From NCBI GenBank assembly GCA_900542385.1, contig UQNP01000003.1, positions 1 through 34,364 on the forward strand: DNA of 34,364 nt. Reading direction: 5' to 3'. Source of the stretch: an uncultured Eubacterium sp. GTDB lineage: Bacteria > Bacillota > Clostridia > Peptostreptococcales > Anaerovoracaceae. Positions 1 to 7,934 of this stretch are shown here, piece after piece. Under the pieces are notes generated by a model. That model was not told the DNA's origin, made no database searches, and saw only the letters and a program-made list of their open reading frames with translations. The position numbers were made by a program, and so were the translations under genes. How positions within the stretch are numbered: position 1 is the stretch's first letter; each line of letters begins with the position of its first letter.

Positions 1-1
1 T

Positions 2-1273
2 TTCGTGAACAGGATAGAAGATCTTGCCGATGCGCTGAGAAACGCTTTCAGGATCGCCAACAGCGGAAGAAAAGGCCCTGTACTCATCGATATAACAAAG
101 GATGTAACGGCAGCTCAGACAGAGTACAAGCACGCCGATCCCCTGCCGCTCAACCCTCTTCCTGAATTTTCGGATGAGTCTGTGCAGGAAGTCGCCGCTA
201 TGATAAATTCCGCAGAGAAACCTATCGTCTACTTCGGCGGCGGTGTCGCCGCTTCAGACGCAGGCAAAGAGCTCAATCAGCTGATAGAGACCGCAGATAT
301 ACCTGCTACCTACACTCTTATGGCCGCAGGCATCGTAGGATATGACAACAAGAGAAACCTCGGCCTCATAGGCATGCACGGAAGCATAGCCGCAAACAAA
401 GCCGTAGACAGAGCGGATCTCATCATAGCCCTCGGAGCAAGATTCAGCGACAGGGTAGCTTTGAACCCTGAAAAATTCGCTAAAAAAGCAAGGAAAATAC
501 AGATAGATATAGATACAAGCGAAATAAACAAAAACGTGCTCGTAGACCTGGGCATAAGCGCCGACATCAAAGAATTCCTGACTAAGCTTCTCCCTCTTAT
601 AAAAAAGAACGATCACTCGGAATGGGTATCGCAGGCAACGGAATGGAAGAAAAAGACAGGAGATGTCAAGAGTCAGGACGCCGAACTCCACCCAAGTGAA
701 ATAATACACGCAGTATGCGATATGACCGACAAAGAAACTATCTACGTGACAGATGTAGGGCAGCATCAGATGTGGGCAGCCCAGTACCTCAAGCATGAGA
801 AGACCGAAAACTTCATCACCAGCGGAGGACTCGGAACAATGGGCTACGGATACGGAGCGGCGATCGGAGCGCAGATAGGATGTCCTGAAAAACGCGTTAT
901 ACATTTTACCGGCGACGGCTCTTTCCACATGAATCTCAACGAGGCCTGCACAGCTGTCAGCCAAAACCTCCCTATAATAACTATAATAATGAACAACAGA
1001 GTCCTCGGAATGGTATACCAGTGGCAGACTTCTTTCTACGGCAAGAGATACGCAGCCACGACACCTGAAAGGAAGACAAACTTCCCTAAGCTTGCAGAAG
1101 CCTTTGGAGCTAAAGGTTTTTCGGCAGGGAATCCTAAAGAGTTCGAGGAAGTCTTCAAACAGGCCCTCAAGGAAAAAGGTCCTGTATGGATAGACTGCGC
1201 TATATCAAGAGAAGAACGTGTTCTTCCTATGATACCGAGCGGCGGTGCCATAGAAGATATGATCATAGGTTAG
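2..1273 (+). CDS. ilvB: Acetolactate synthase large subunit, 5'-truncated by window edge
   Basis: Catalytic subunit of acetohydroxyacid synthase. It condenses pyruvate with pyruvate or 2-oxobutyrate using thiamine diphosphate (TPP) and FAD, the first common step of valine, leucine and isoleucine synthesis. The frame is open to the left edge, so roughly the first 140 residues, including the catalytic glutamate, lie outside. The visible part starts at the end of the N-terminal Pyr domain (GPVLIDITKDV). It then covers the central FAD/Rossmann-like domain and the C-terminal TPP domain with the GDGSFHMN...NN metal-diphosphate motif. The stop is 14 bp before ilvN, and ilvC and ilvD follow in the usual operon order. 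Other TPP carboligases are less likely because the partner ilvN follows directly. Confidence 0.96.
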   Translation, partial: FVNRIEDLADALRNAFRIANSGRKGPVLIDITKDVTAAQTEYKHADPLPLNPLPEFSDESVQEVAAMINSAEKPIVYFGGGVAASDAGKELNQLIETADIPATYTLMAAGIVGYDNKRNLGLIGMHGSIAANKAVDRADLIIALGARFSDRVALNPEKFAKKARKIQIDIDTSEINKNVLVDLGISADIKEFLTKLLPLIKKNDHSEWVSQATEWKKKTGDVKSQDAELHPSEIIHAVCDMTDKETIYVTDVGQHQMWAAQYLKHEKTENFITSGGLGTMGYGYGAAIGAQIGCPEKRVIHFTGDGSFHMNLNEACTAVSQNLPIITIIMNNRVLGMVYQWQTSFYGKRYAATTPERKTNFPKLAEAFGAKGFSAGNPKEFEEVFKQALKEKGPVWIDCAISREERVLPMIPSGGAIEDMIIG

Positions 1274-1287
1274 CTAAGGAGGGAAAA

Positions 1288-1803
1288 ATGGATAAGAAGA
1301 TAAAAAAAGAAGTTATCAGTATTCTCGTCGATAACCAGGCAAACGTACTGACAAGAGTCAGCAGCCTTTTCGGAAGACGGGGATTCAATATCGATTCCCT
1401 TACGGTATCCACCACCAACGATCCTAAGCTTTCAAGGATAACCGTGGTATTCACCGGCACTGAGCAGGGCCTTCACCAGATACTCTCTCAGACAGCAAAG
1501 CTTGAAGTCGTGAGAAAAATATTCACGCTGGACCCTGCAAGCAGTATTTACAGAGAACTTCTGCTGCTGAAGGTAAACGCCGATAAGACGGAAAGATCCG
1601 GCATAAAGGAAATCGTTGAAATATACAGAGGAAAAATCATAGACCTCTCAAAAAACAGTCTTATCATAGAACTGACAGGCGGCTCAGACAAGCTTGACGG
1701 TTTCATGGATATGATGAGCTGCTATGATATATCCGAGGTATGCCGTACAGGTATAACAGGCATCGGCAGAGGCGCCGGATGGGATACTGAGGACGAAGAG
1801 TAA
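1288..1803 (+). CDS. ilvN: Acetolactate synthase small (regulatory) subunit
   Basis: Regulatory subunit of acetohydroxyacid synthase, 171 residues, a normal size. It binds IlvB and gives valine feedback control. The N-terminal ACT domain is clear: residues 5-75 begin EVISILVDNQANVLTRVSSL and include the typical GRRGFNIDSLTV segment. A second ACT-like ALS_ss_C domain fills the rest and ends in the common C-terminal motif GITGIGRGA. I chose ATG 1288 because AAGGAGGG (1276-1283) sits just upstream and the family N-terminus matches. The frame stays open further upstream into ilvB, but that stretch has no family similarity. It lies 14 bp after ilvB and 67 bp before ilvC in one operon. Confidence 0.96.
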   Translation: MDKKIKKEVISILVDNQANVLTRVSSLFGRRGFNIDSLTVSTTNDPKLSRITVVFTGTEQGLHQILSQTAKLEVVRKIFTLDPASSIYRELLLLKVNADKTERSGIKEIVEIYRGKIIDLSKNSLIIELTGGSDKLDGFMDMMSCYDISEVCRTGITGIGRGAGWDTEDEE

Positions 1804-1852
1804 AGATAAAGAGAATTAAAAAATTCTTCAAATAAAATTTTAAATCCAATAG

Positions 1853-2866
<1,014 letters not shown>

Positions 2867-2910
2867 TCGCCTCCTGAAAACGTACAGCTGCATTACGAAA
2901 GGATAGCGAA

Positions 2911-4569
2911 ATGATAAGCGATAAAGTAACTAAAGGTGTAGAAAAGGCTCCGGCACGAAGCCTTTTCTACGCTATGGGCTATACAAAAGAAGAGCTGGAG
3001 CGCCCCCTCATAGGTGTCGTTTCAGCTAAAAGCGAAATAGTTCCGGGACATATACACCTCGACAAGGTTGCCGAGGCTGTAAAAGCCGGTGTTAGAATGG
3101 CGGGAGGAACACCTATCGAGATCCCTTCCATAGGCGTCTGCGACGGTATCGCCATGGGACATATCGGCATGAAGTACAGCCTCGCCAGCCGGGAGCTTAT
3201 CGCAGACAGCGTTGAAACCATGGCAATGGCTCACGCTCTTGACGGTCTGGTCCTCGTGCCTAACTGCGACAAGATAGTTCCCGGCATGATCATGGGAGCA
3301 GTAAGAATAAATCTCCCTACGGTAGTATGTTCGGGAGGTCCGATGATGTCCGGCCTGGTAAACGGTGAGGAGACCAGCCTTTCAAAGATGTTCGAAGCCG
3401 TAGGCGCCAGAAAAGCCGATATCATAGATGACGACCAGCTCCTTGAATTCGAGCAGAACGTATGCCCCGGCTGCGGCTCATGCTCCGGCATGTACACAGC
3501 CAACAGCATGAACTGCCTTTCAGAAGCCATCGGCATAGCTCTACCGGGCAACGGCACTATCCCTGCGGTAGACAGCGGAAGGATACGTCTCGCAAAACAC
3601 GCAGGAATGGCTATAATGGATCTCGTTGAAAAAGATATCAAAGCAAGAGACATTATCAACGAAAAATCCATCAGAAACGCGCTGGCATGCGATATGGCGC
3701 TGGGATGCTCATCAAACAGCGTTCTTCACCTGCTCGCTATCGCCAACGAAGCCGGCGTTGAACTGAATCTCAATATATTCAATGAATTCAGCGCAAAAGT
3801 GCCTAATTTATGTCATCTGGCTCCGGCAGGCGGCACACATATGCATGACCTTAACAACGCCGGAGGACTTATGGCAGTGTTCAGTGAGCTTGCAAAAAAA
3901 GATCTTATCGATGAAAGCCTTATCACAGCCACAGGGAAAACCGTCGGCGAAAATATGAAGGGCGCCCACGTCAAAAACTACGACATAATAAGACCTGTTG
4001 ACGATCCGTACAGCAAAACAGGCGGTATCGCTATAATGTGGGGCAACATCGCGCAGGACGGCTGCGTAGTAAAGAGAAGCGCCGTGGCTCCTGAAATGCT
4101 CAAACACAGCGGACCTGCCCGTGTATTCAACTCGGAAGAAGAAGCTATCGACGCCATATACAACGGAAAGATCGTTGACGGCGATGTGGTAGTCATAAGA
4201 TATGAAGGACCTAAGGGCGGTCCTGGAATGAGAGAAATGCTCAATCCTACCAGCGCTCTTGCCGGAATGAAGCTGGATAAAACAGTGGCACTTATAACCG
4301 ACGGTCGTTTCAGCGGAGCGAGCAGAGGCGCATCCATCGGTCACGTATGTCCTGAAGCTGCCGCAGGAGGCAATATCGGTCTGCTGTGCGAAGGAGATAT
4401 AATAGAAATTGATATACCGGCATCGAGCATCAACGCCAAAGTATCAGACGAAGAATTCGAAGCAAGAAGAAAATCCTATGTTGCGCCTCCTCCGAATGTA
4501 AAATCAGGATGGCTGGCAAGATACATGAGAAATGTTACAGCATCCTCAAAAGGCGCAGTTATGGAATAG
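2911..4569 (+). CDS. ilvD: Dihydroxy-acid dehydratase
   Basis: Iron-sulfur dehydratase that turns 2,3-dihydroxy-3-methyl acids into the 2-oxoacid precursors of valine, leucine and isoleucine. It has 552 residues, normal for the family. Visible motifs are NCDKIVPGM with Cys119, [16 protein letters not shown] with Cys185, Cys188 and Cys191, and the C-terminal [20 protein letters not shown]. The N-terminal segment reads [10 protein letters not shown]. It has no cysteine there, as in the E. coli type enzyme and unlike the [2Fe-2S] plant-type enzymes. The enzyme should therefore carry an oxygen-sensitive cluster, which suits an anaerobe. The SD-like AAAGGA precedes the start by 7 bp. It is the last gene of the operon and is followed by a strong hairpin. 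Confidence 0.96.
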   Translation: MISDKVTKGVEKAPARSLFYAMGYTKEELERPLIGVVSAKSEIVPGHIHLDKVAEAVKAGVRMAGGTPIEIPSIGVCDGIAMGHIGMKYSLASRELIADSVETMAMAHALDGLVLVPNCDKIVPGMIMGAVRINLPTVVCSGGPMMSGLVNGEETSLSKMFEAVGARKADIIDDDQLLEFEQNVCPGCGSCSGMYTANSMNCLSEAIGIALPGNGTIPAVDSGRIRLAKHAGMAIMDLVEKDIKARDIINEKSIRNALACDMALGCSSNSVLHLLAIANEAGVELNLNIFNEFSAKVPNLCHLAPAGGTHMHDLNNAGGLMAVFSELAKKDLIDESLITATGKTVGENMKGAHVKNYDIIRPVDDPYSKTGGIAIMWGNIAQDGCVVKRSAVAPEMLKHSGPARVFNSEEEAIDAIYNGKIVDGDVVVIRYEGPKGGPGMREMLNPTSALAGMKLDKTVALITDGRFSGASRGASIGHVCPEAAAGGNIGLLCEGDIIEIDIPASSINAKVSDEEFEARRKSYVAPPPNVKSGWLARYMRNVTASSKGAVME

Positions 4570-4599
4570 ACGCATAAATTCATTCTAAAAACACGAAAC

Positions 4600-4662
4600 A
4601 AAGAGCCTTTGCTCCCGCAGTATGTTATATGCACTGCATCAGAGCGAAGGCTCTTTTATCTT
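4600..4662. terminator. Bidirectional intrinsic terminator between ilvD and the aldo/keto reductase
   Basis: A 15-bp stem pairs 4600-4614 with 4642-4656 (one G-T pair), with a second inner stem GCAGT/ACTGC (4617-4621 / 4633-4637). A T-rich tract follows on the plus strand, and T-rich sequence also follows on the minus strand. It lies between convergent genes, so it probably stops both transcripts. Confidence 0.85.
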
Positions 4663-4716
4663 AATTTAAAACATATCCTGATCACGCGTGGCAGATCGCC
4701 CTTTTTACAGACTCTC

Positions 4717-5568
4717 TCAGTCATGTATTTTCATGCTGTGAAGCATTTTAACAAATGCAGGATCACTGTGATCCACGATTTCGCTGTGTCCCATATCAAG
4801 ATCCGCAATCTTTTTCATTTCATCCTCAGTCAGCTCAAAATCCCATATATCTATATTCTGCTCCATCCTGTCCTTATGCACCGACTTAGGTATTATTACA
4901 ACGCCTCTCTGAACATTCCATCTGAGAGCTACCTGCGCAGCGCTCTTGCCGTACTTTTCTCCTATCTCAGTCAATACAGGATTTGTAAATATGCCGTATT
5001 TTCCTTCGGCAAAAGGTCCCCATGCTTCAGGAATAACTCCATACTCTTTCATCAGCTCAAGGGCATCGGCCTGCTGGAAAAACGGATGAAGCTCCACCTG
5101 ATTTACAGCCGGTATCACATCTACCGTTTCACAAAGATCAGCAAGACGTGCAGGATAGAAATTGCATACTCCTATAGCTTTTATCTTTCCTTCTTTGTAC
5201 GCCTCTTCCATAGCTTTATAAGCTCCGATGTAGTCTCCCATAGGCTGATGCACAAGATACAGATCCAGGTATTCAAGTCTCAAATTTTTAAGAGATCTGT
5301 CTATAGCTTTCTTAGCTCCGTCATAGCTTGAATCCTGCACCCACAGCTTGGTCGTTATAAAAAGCTCTTCACGGGGAACGCCGCATTTAGCGATCGCTGC
5401 GCCAACAGCCTCTTCATTCATATATGCTGCCGCTGTATCTATAGACCTATAACCTGTGCTGATAGCATCCAAAACAGCCTGTTCGCACTGCGCCAGATCC
5501 GGCACCTGAAATACTCCAAAACCTTCCATCGGCATTTTTACGCCGTTATTCAGTGTTACAAATTCCAT
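4717..5568 (-). CDS. Aldo/keto reductase (AKR5-like)
   Basis: Cytosolic NAD(P)H-dependent carbonyl reductase with a TIM-barrel fold, 283 residues, the usual size for the 2,5-diketo-gluconate/methylglyoxal reductase branch. The AKR tetrad is complete: Asp44 and Tyr49 (DTAAAYMNEEAVG), Lys74 (TTKLWV) and His107 (DLYLVHQP). The IIPKSVHKDR segment near the C-terminus matches the cofactor phosphate-binding motif. I chose ATG 5568 because GGAGG lies just upstream and the family N-terminus (VTLNNGVKMP) follows. An open extension of 43 codons upstream has no family similarity and runs through the promoter. It is divergent from a LysR gene, so that regulator may control it. The substrate cannot be told from sequence. 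Confidence 0.93.
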   Translation of the reverse strand: MEFVTLNNGVKMPMEGFGVFQVPDLAQCEQAVLDAISTGYRSIDTAAAYMNEEAVGAAIAKCGVPREELFITTKLWVQDSSYDGAKKAIDRSLKNLRLEYLDLYLVHQPMGDYIGAYKAMEEAYKEGKIKAIGVCNFYPARLADLCETVDVIPAVNQVELHPFFQQADALELMKEYGVIPEAWGPFAEGKYGIFTNPVLTEIGEKYGKSAAQVALRWNVQRGVVIIPKSVHKDRMEQNIDIWDFELTEDEMKKIADLDMGHSEIVDHSDPAFVKMLHSMKIHD

Positions 5569-5611
5569 TTTCAAAACCTCCAATCGTAATTTTAAAACTC
5601 TTTCTGAAATT

Positions 5612-5641
5612 ATTATAGAAAAATGCAAGGGAAAAGTACAA
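5612..5641 (-). promoter_or_regulatory. Promoter of the aldo/keto reductase gene
   Basis: On the minus strand TTGTAC (5636-5641), an 18-bp spacer and a perfect TATAAT (5612-5617) lie about 45 bp upstream of the start codon at 5568. Read by eye against the sigma-A consensus. Confidence 0.65.
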
Positions 5642-5657
5642 TACACGTTACCAAATG

Positions 5658-5666
5658 TGCTATAAT
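5658..5666 (+). promoter_or_regulatory. Candidate extended -10 promoter for the LysR gene
   Basis: TGCTATAAT on the plus strand (TATAAT at 5661-5666) has the extended -10 TGn motif. No good -35 box stands in front of it. It overlaps the region upstream of the divergent reductase promoter, the usual place for LysR autoregulation. About 113 bp of leader with no clear structure separate it from the start codon. Confidence 0.4.
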
Positions 5667-5779
5667 TAAAACTAATAGTAAGTCGCTGTGTTATCAATGT
5701 GCCCCGGTCAGCACCGCGGCTTTCACATAATATGGAAACGGCAGCTCACTGACGTTAACCTCTAAAGAAAGGATTACAT

Positions 5780-6652
5780 ATGATAGAAACTTATCTGCTG
5801 CAGCAGCTCATCGCGTTTTCAAAAAACGGCACGCTTTCCGCCGCATCGGAAAATCTGCATATCTCACAGCCCGCACTAAGTCAATCCATGAAAAAACTCG
5901 AAGATATCCTTGGCGTACCGATCTTCGAAAGGACAAAAAACAAACTCACACTGAACGATACCGGCAGACTGACTGTGGAACTTACCGAAAAGCTGCTGAC
6001 CCAGCAGGAAGAGATGATCGAAAAGATCCGGCTTTTCGATAAAACAAAACATACTCTGTGCCTGGGCGCATGCGCCCCGATACCCGTATCGGACATCGTC
6101 CCTCTTCTCCCCCGTTTTTACAGCGGCTTCACCGTATCCTACGAACTCAAAAACAGCAACGAAGCTCTATGGGAAGGTCTTGAACACGGTCTCTATCAGA
6201 TAATAATAGTGCACGAAGAGACCGGCAAGTCTCTCAAGTGTCCTGACGAATTCTTTTCATTTCCCTACAGGCAGGAAAATCTTTCTCTGTGGGTCCCTCA
6301 CGAACATCCTCTTTCAGCACTCAGTGAGCTTGAGCTGAAAGATCTGGCTTATCAAAACATACTGCTCTACACCCATATAGGATTCTGGTACGAAATGTGC
6401 AAAGAAAAGCTCCCTGACGCACATTTTCTATACATGAACGAATTCGATGCCTTCCAGCAGATTTCCGGCACCAGCGCCTTTCCATCCTTTACGACTGATG
6501 CCTCTGCCGAACAGAGACAGGAAGCAGGTAAAAAAGTTATCCCTATCACAGATAATGAAGTTCACGTAACATACCACTTCGTCTGCCGCAGAGAGGACAG
6601 CGACCGGTTCCTCCCGCTCATAAAGCAGCTCAGATCAGACTTTTCAGCCTGA
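5780..6652 (+). CDS. LysR family transcriptional regulator
   Basis: DNA-binding regulator of 290 residues. The N-terminal winged helix-turn-helix covers about residues 1-60 and shows the family pattern LLQQLIAFSKNGTLSAASEN followed by LHISQPALSQSMKKLEDILG. A long linker helix and a periplasmic-binding-like effector domain (about 90-285) follow. The effector domain is divergent in its second half, so I cannot name a ligand. AAAGGA precedes ATG 5780. It is divergent from the aldo/keto reductase, the classic arrangement of a LysR protein and its target. It could also act on the lar operon that starts 83 bp downstream on the same strand. Confidence 0.92.
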   Translation: MIETYLLQQLIAFSKNGTLSAASENLHISQPALSQSMKKLEDILGVPIFERTKNKLTLNDTGRLTVELTEKLLTQQEEMIEKIRLFDKTKHTLCLGACAPIPVSDIVPLLPRFYSGFTVSYELKNSNEALWEGLEHGLYQIIIVHEETGKSLKCPDEFFSFPYRQENLSLWVPHEHPLSALSELELKDLAYQNILLYTHIGFWYEMCKEKLPDAHFLYMNEFDAFQQISGTSAFPSFTTDASAEQRQEAGKKVIPITDNEVHVTYHFVCRREDSDRFLPLIKQLRSDFSA

Positions 6653-6668
6653 GGCTCCTTACCCCAGG

Positions 6669-6697
6669 TGGAAACTTTCATTTTTTTATGCTATACT
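6669..6697 (+). promoter_or_regulatory. Promoter of the DUF3842-larB-larCE operon
   Basis: TGGAAA (6669-6674), a 17-bp spacer and TATACT (6692-6697) with the extended -10 TG at 6689-6690. It lies just after the lysR stop and 38 bp before the DUF3842 start, so the lar genes have their own promoter. Confidence 0.6.
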
Positions 6698-6735
6698 TAC
6701 AGCGATAATCACAGCCGTTAAAAAGGATGATCATT

Positions 6736-7155
6736 ATGACGATACTTATAATAGATGCACAGGGCGGCGGTCTCGGCAGACAGCTCGTCCTTGCGATAAA
6801 ACAGAATATACCTGATGCTCGGATCTTCGCAGTCGGCACCAACAGCGTGGCTACTACCGCCATGCTGAAGGCAGGCGCAGACGAAGCAGCAACGGGGGAA
6901 AATGCCGTCGCGGTAGGATGCCGCCGCGCAGATATCATAACAGGACCTGTCGGAATAGTAATATCCGATTCCCTGTCCGGTGAAATAACGCCGAGGATTG
7001 CCCTCAGCGTATCGAGAAGTTCCGCGACCCGCATACTGATCCCGTTCAACAACTGCGACAACATCATTGCCGGAGTTGCAGACCTGAGCATGGGAAAACT
7101 TATCCAAAACGCCATAAGCGAAATCAAAAAACTCACAGAATCACGCGATAAATAA
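6736..7155 (+). CDS. DUF3842 family protein
   Basis: Small cytosolic protein of 139 residues that I recognise as DUF3842, a clostridial family without a known function. The N-terminus MTILIIDAQGGGLGRQL looks like a beta strand followed by a glycine-rich nucleotide-binding loop. The middle part repeats short hydrophobic strands with GADEAATGENAV and ADIITGPVGIVISDS, and the end holds an IPFNNCDNIIAG segment. I chose ATG 6736 rather than the ATG three codons earlier: AAAAGGA (6721-6727) overlaps the earlier ATG but is spaced 8 bp from 6736. larB follows 23 bp later. The genomic link suggests a role in, or control by, nickel-pincer cofactor metabolism; this is inference only. Confidence 0.85.
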   Translation: MTILIIDAQGGGLGRQLVLAIKQNIPDARIFAVGTNSVATTAMLKAGADEAATGENAVAVGCRRADIITGPVGIVISDSLSGEITPRIALSVSRSSATRILIPFNNCDNIIAGVADLSMGKLIQNAISEIKKLTESRDK

Positions 7156-7178
7156 CGCAATAAATAAAAGGGGACAAC

Positions 7179-7934
7179 ATGAAAAGTGAAGTAAAACATA
7201 TTCTCGAAGCCGTCAGAGACGGCGACATGTCAATAGATGACGCTCTTTTGAAATTAAAAACAAAACCTTACGAAGACATTGGATTTGCAAAAACAGATCT
7301 TCACCGTAAAGTTCAGCAGGGAATACCTGAAGTGATATACGGCGCAGGCAAAACAGCCCGGCAGATCATCGGTATCATGAATACCATGAAAGAAAACGGC
7401 CAGGAAAGAATCCTGATAACACGCCTTTCAAAGGAAGCAGCCGAGATCATAGGCAATTCACATGAGCTTTCCTACTACGAAACAGCGCGGATCGGATTTT
7501 CCGGCGATTTTCCGGCTCCCGACGGTATAGGAAATATCGTCGTCGCAACAGGCGGCACCAGCGATATCCCTGTAGCAGAAGAAGCTGTGCTGACCGCGGA
7601 AGCCCTCGGAAACAATGTAGTCAGACTGTACGATGTGGGCGTTGCCGGCATACATCGCCTCCTTTCACATAAAGAGGATGTTATGCAGGCAAGCGTGATA
7701 ATCGCTGTCGCCGGTATGGAGGGAGCGCTTGCCACCGTCATAGGAGGACTTGCCGACTGTCCGGTCATTGCAGTACCTACGAGCATAGGATACGGAGCCT
7801 CCTTCAACGGGCTGTCGGCTCTTTTATCCATGCTCAACTCCTGCGCGGGCGGAGTCTCCGTAGTCAACATCGACAACGGATTCGGCGCCGGCTATCTCGC
7901 CAGTATGATAAATCACATGGAGGCAAAGAAATGA
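7179..7934 (+). CDS. larB: LarB, nickel-pincer cofactor biosynthesis (PurE-like carboxylase)
   Basis: First enzyme of nickel-pincer nucleotide (NPN) synthesis. LarB carboxylates nicotinic acid adenine dinucleotide and hydrolyses its phosphoanhydride to give pyridinium-3,5-biscarboxylate mononucleotide. The protein has 251 residues, normal length. The C-terminal half is the AIR-carboxylase (PurE)-like domain with GMEGALATVIGGLADCPVIA and the PTSIGYGASFNG loop. Cys222 (LNSCAGG) matches the cysteine important in Lactiplantibacillus LarB. The N-terminal region begins with a short helical segment (DGDMSIDDALLKLK) typical of the family. AAAAGGGG precedes the start, and the stop overlaps the next start as ATGA, so it should be translationally coupled to larC/larE. 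Confidence 0.95.
   Translation: MKSEVKHILEAVRDGDMSIDDALLKLKTKPYEDIGFAKTDLHRKVQQGIPEVIYGAGKTARQIIGIMNTMKENGQERILITRLSKEAAEIIGNSHELSYYETARIGFSGDFPAPDGIGNIVVATGGTSDIPVAEEAVLTAEALGNNVVRLYDVGVAGIHRLLSHKEDVMQASVIIAVAGMEGALATVIGGLADCPVIAVPTSIGYGASFNGLSALLSMLNSCAGGVSVVNIDNGFGAGYLASMINHMEAKK

Noticed and set aside
6678..7199. Open frame of 173 codons on the minus strand opposite DUF3842
   Set aside because: The plus-strand frame has a promoter, ribosome binding site and family similarity; the minus frame has none.
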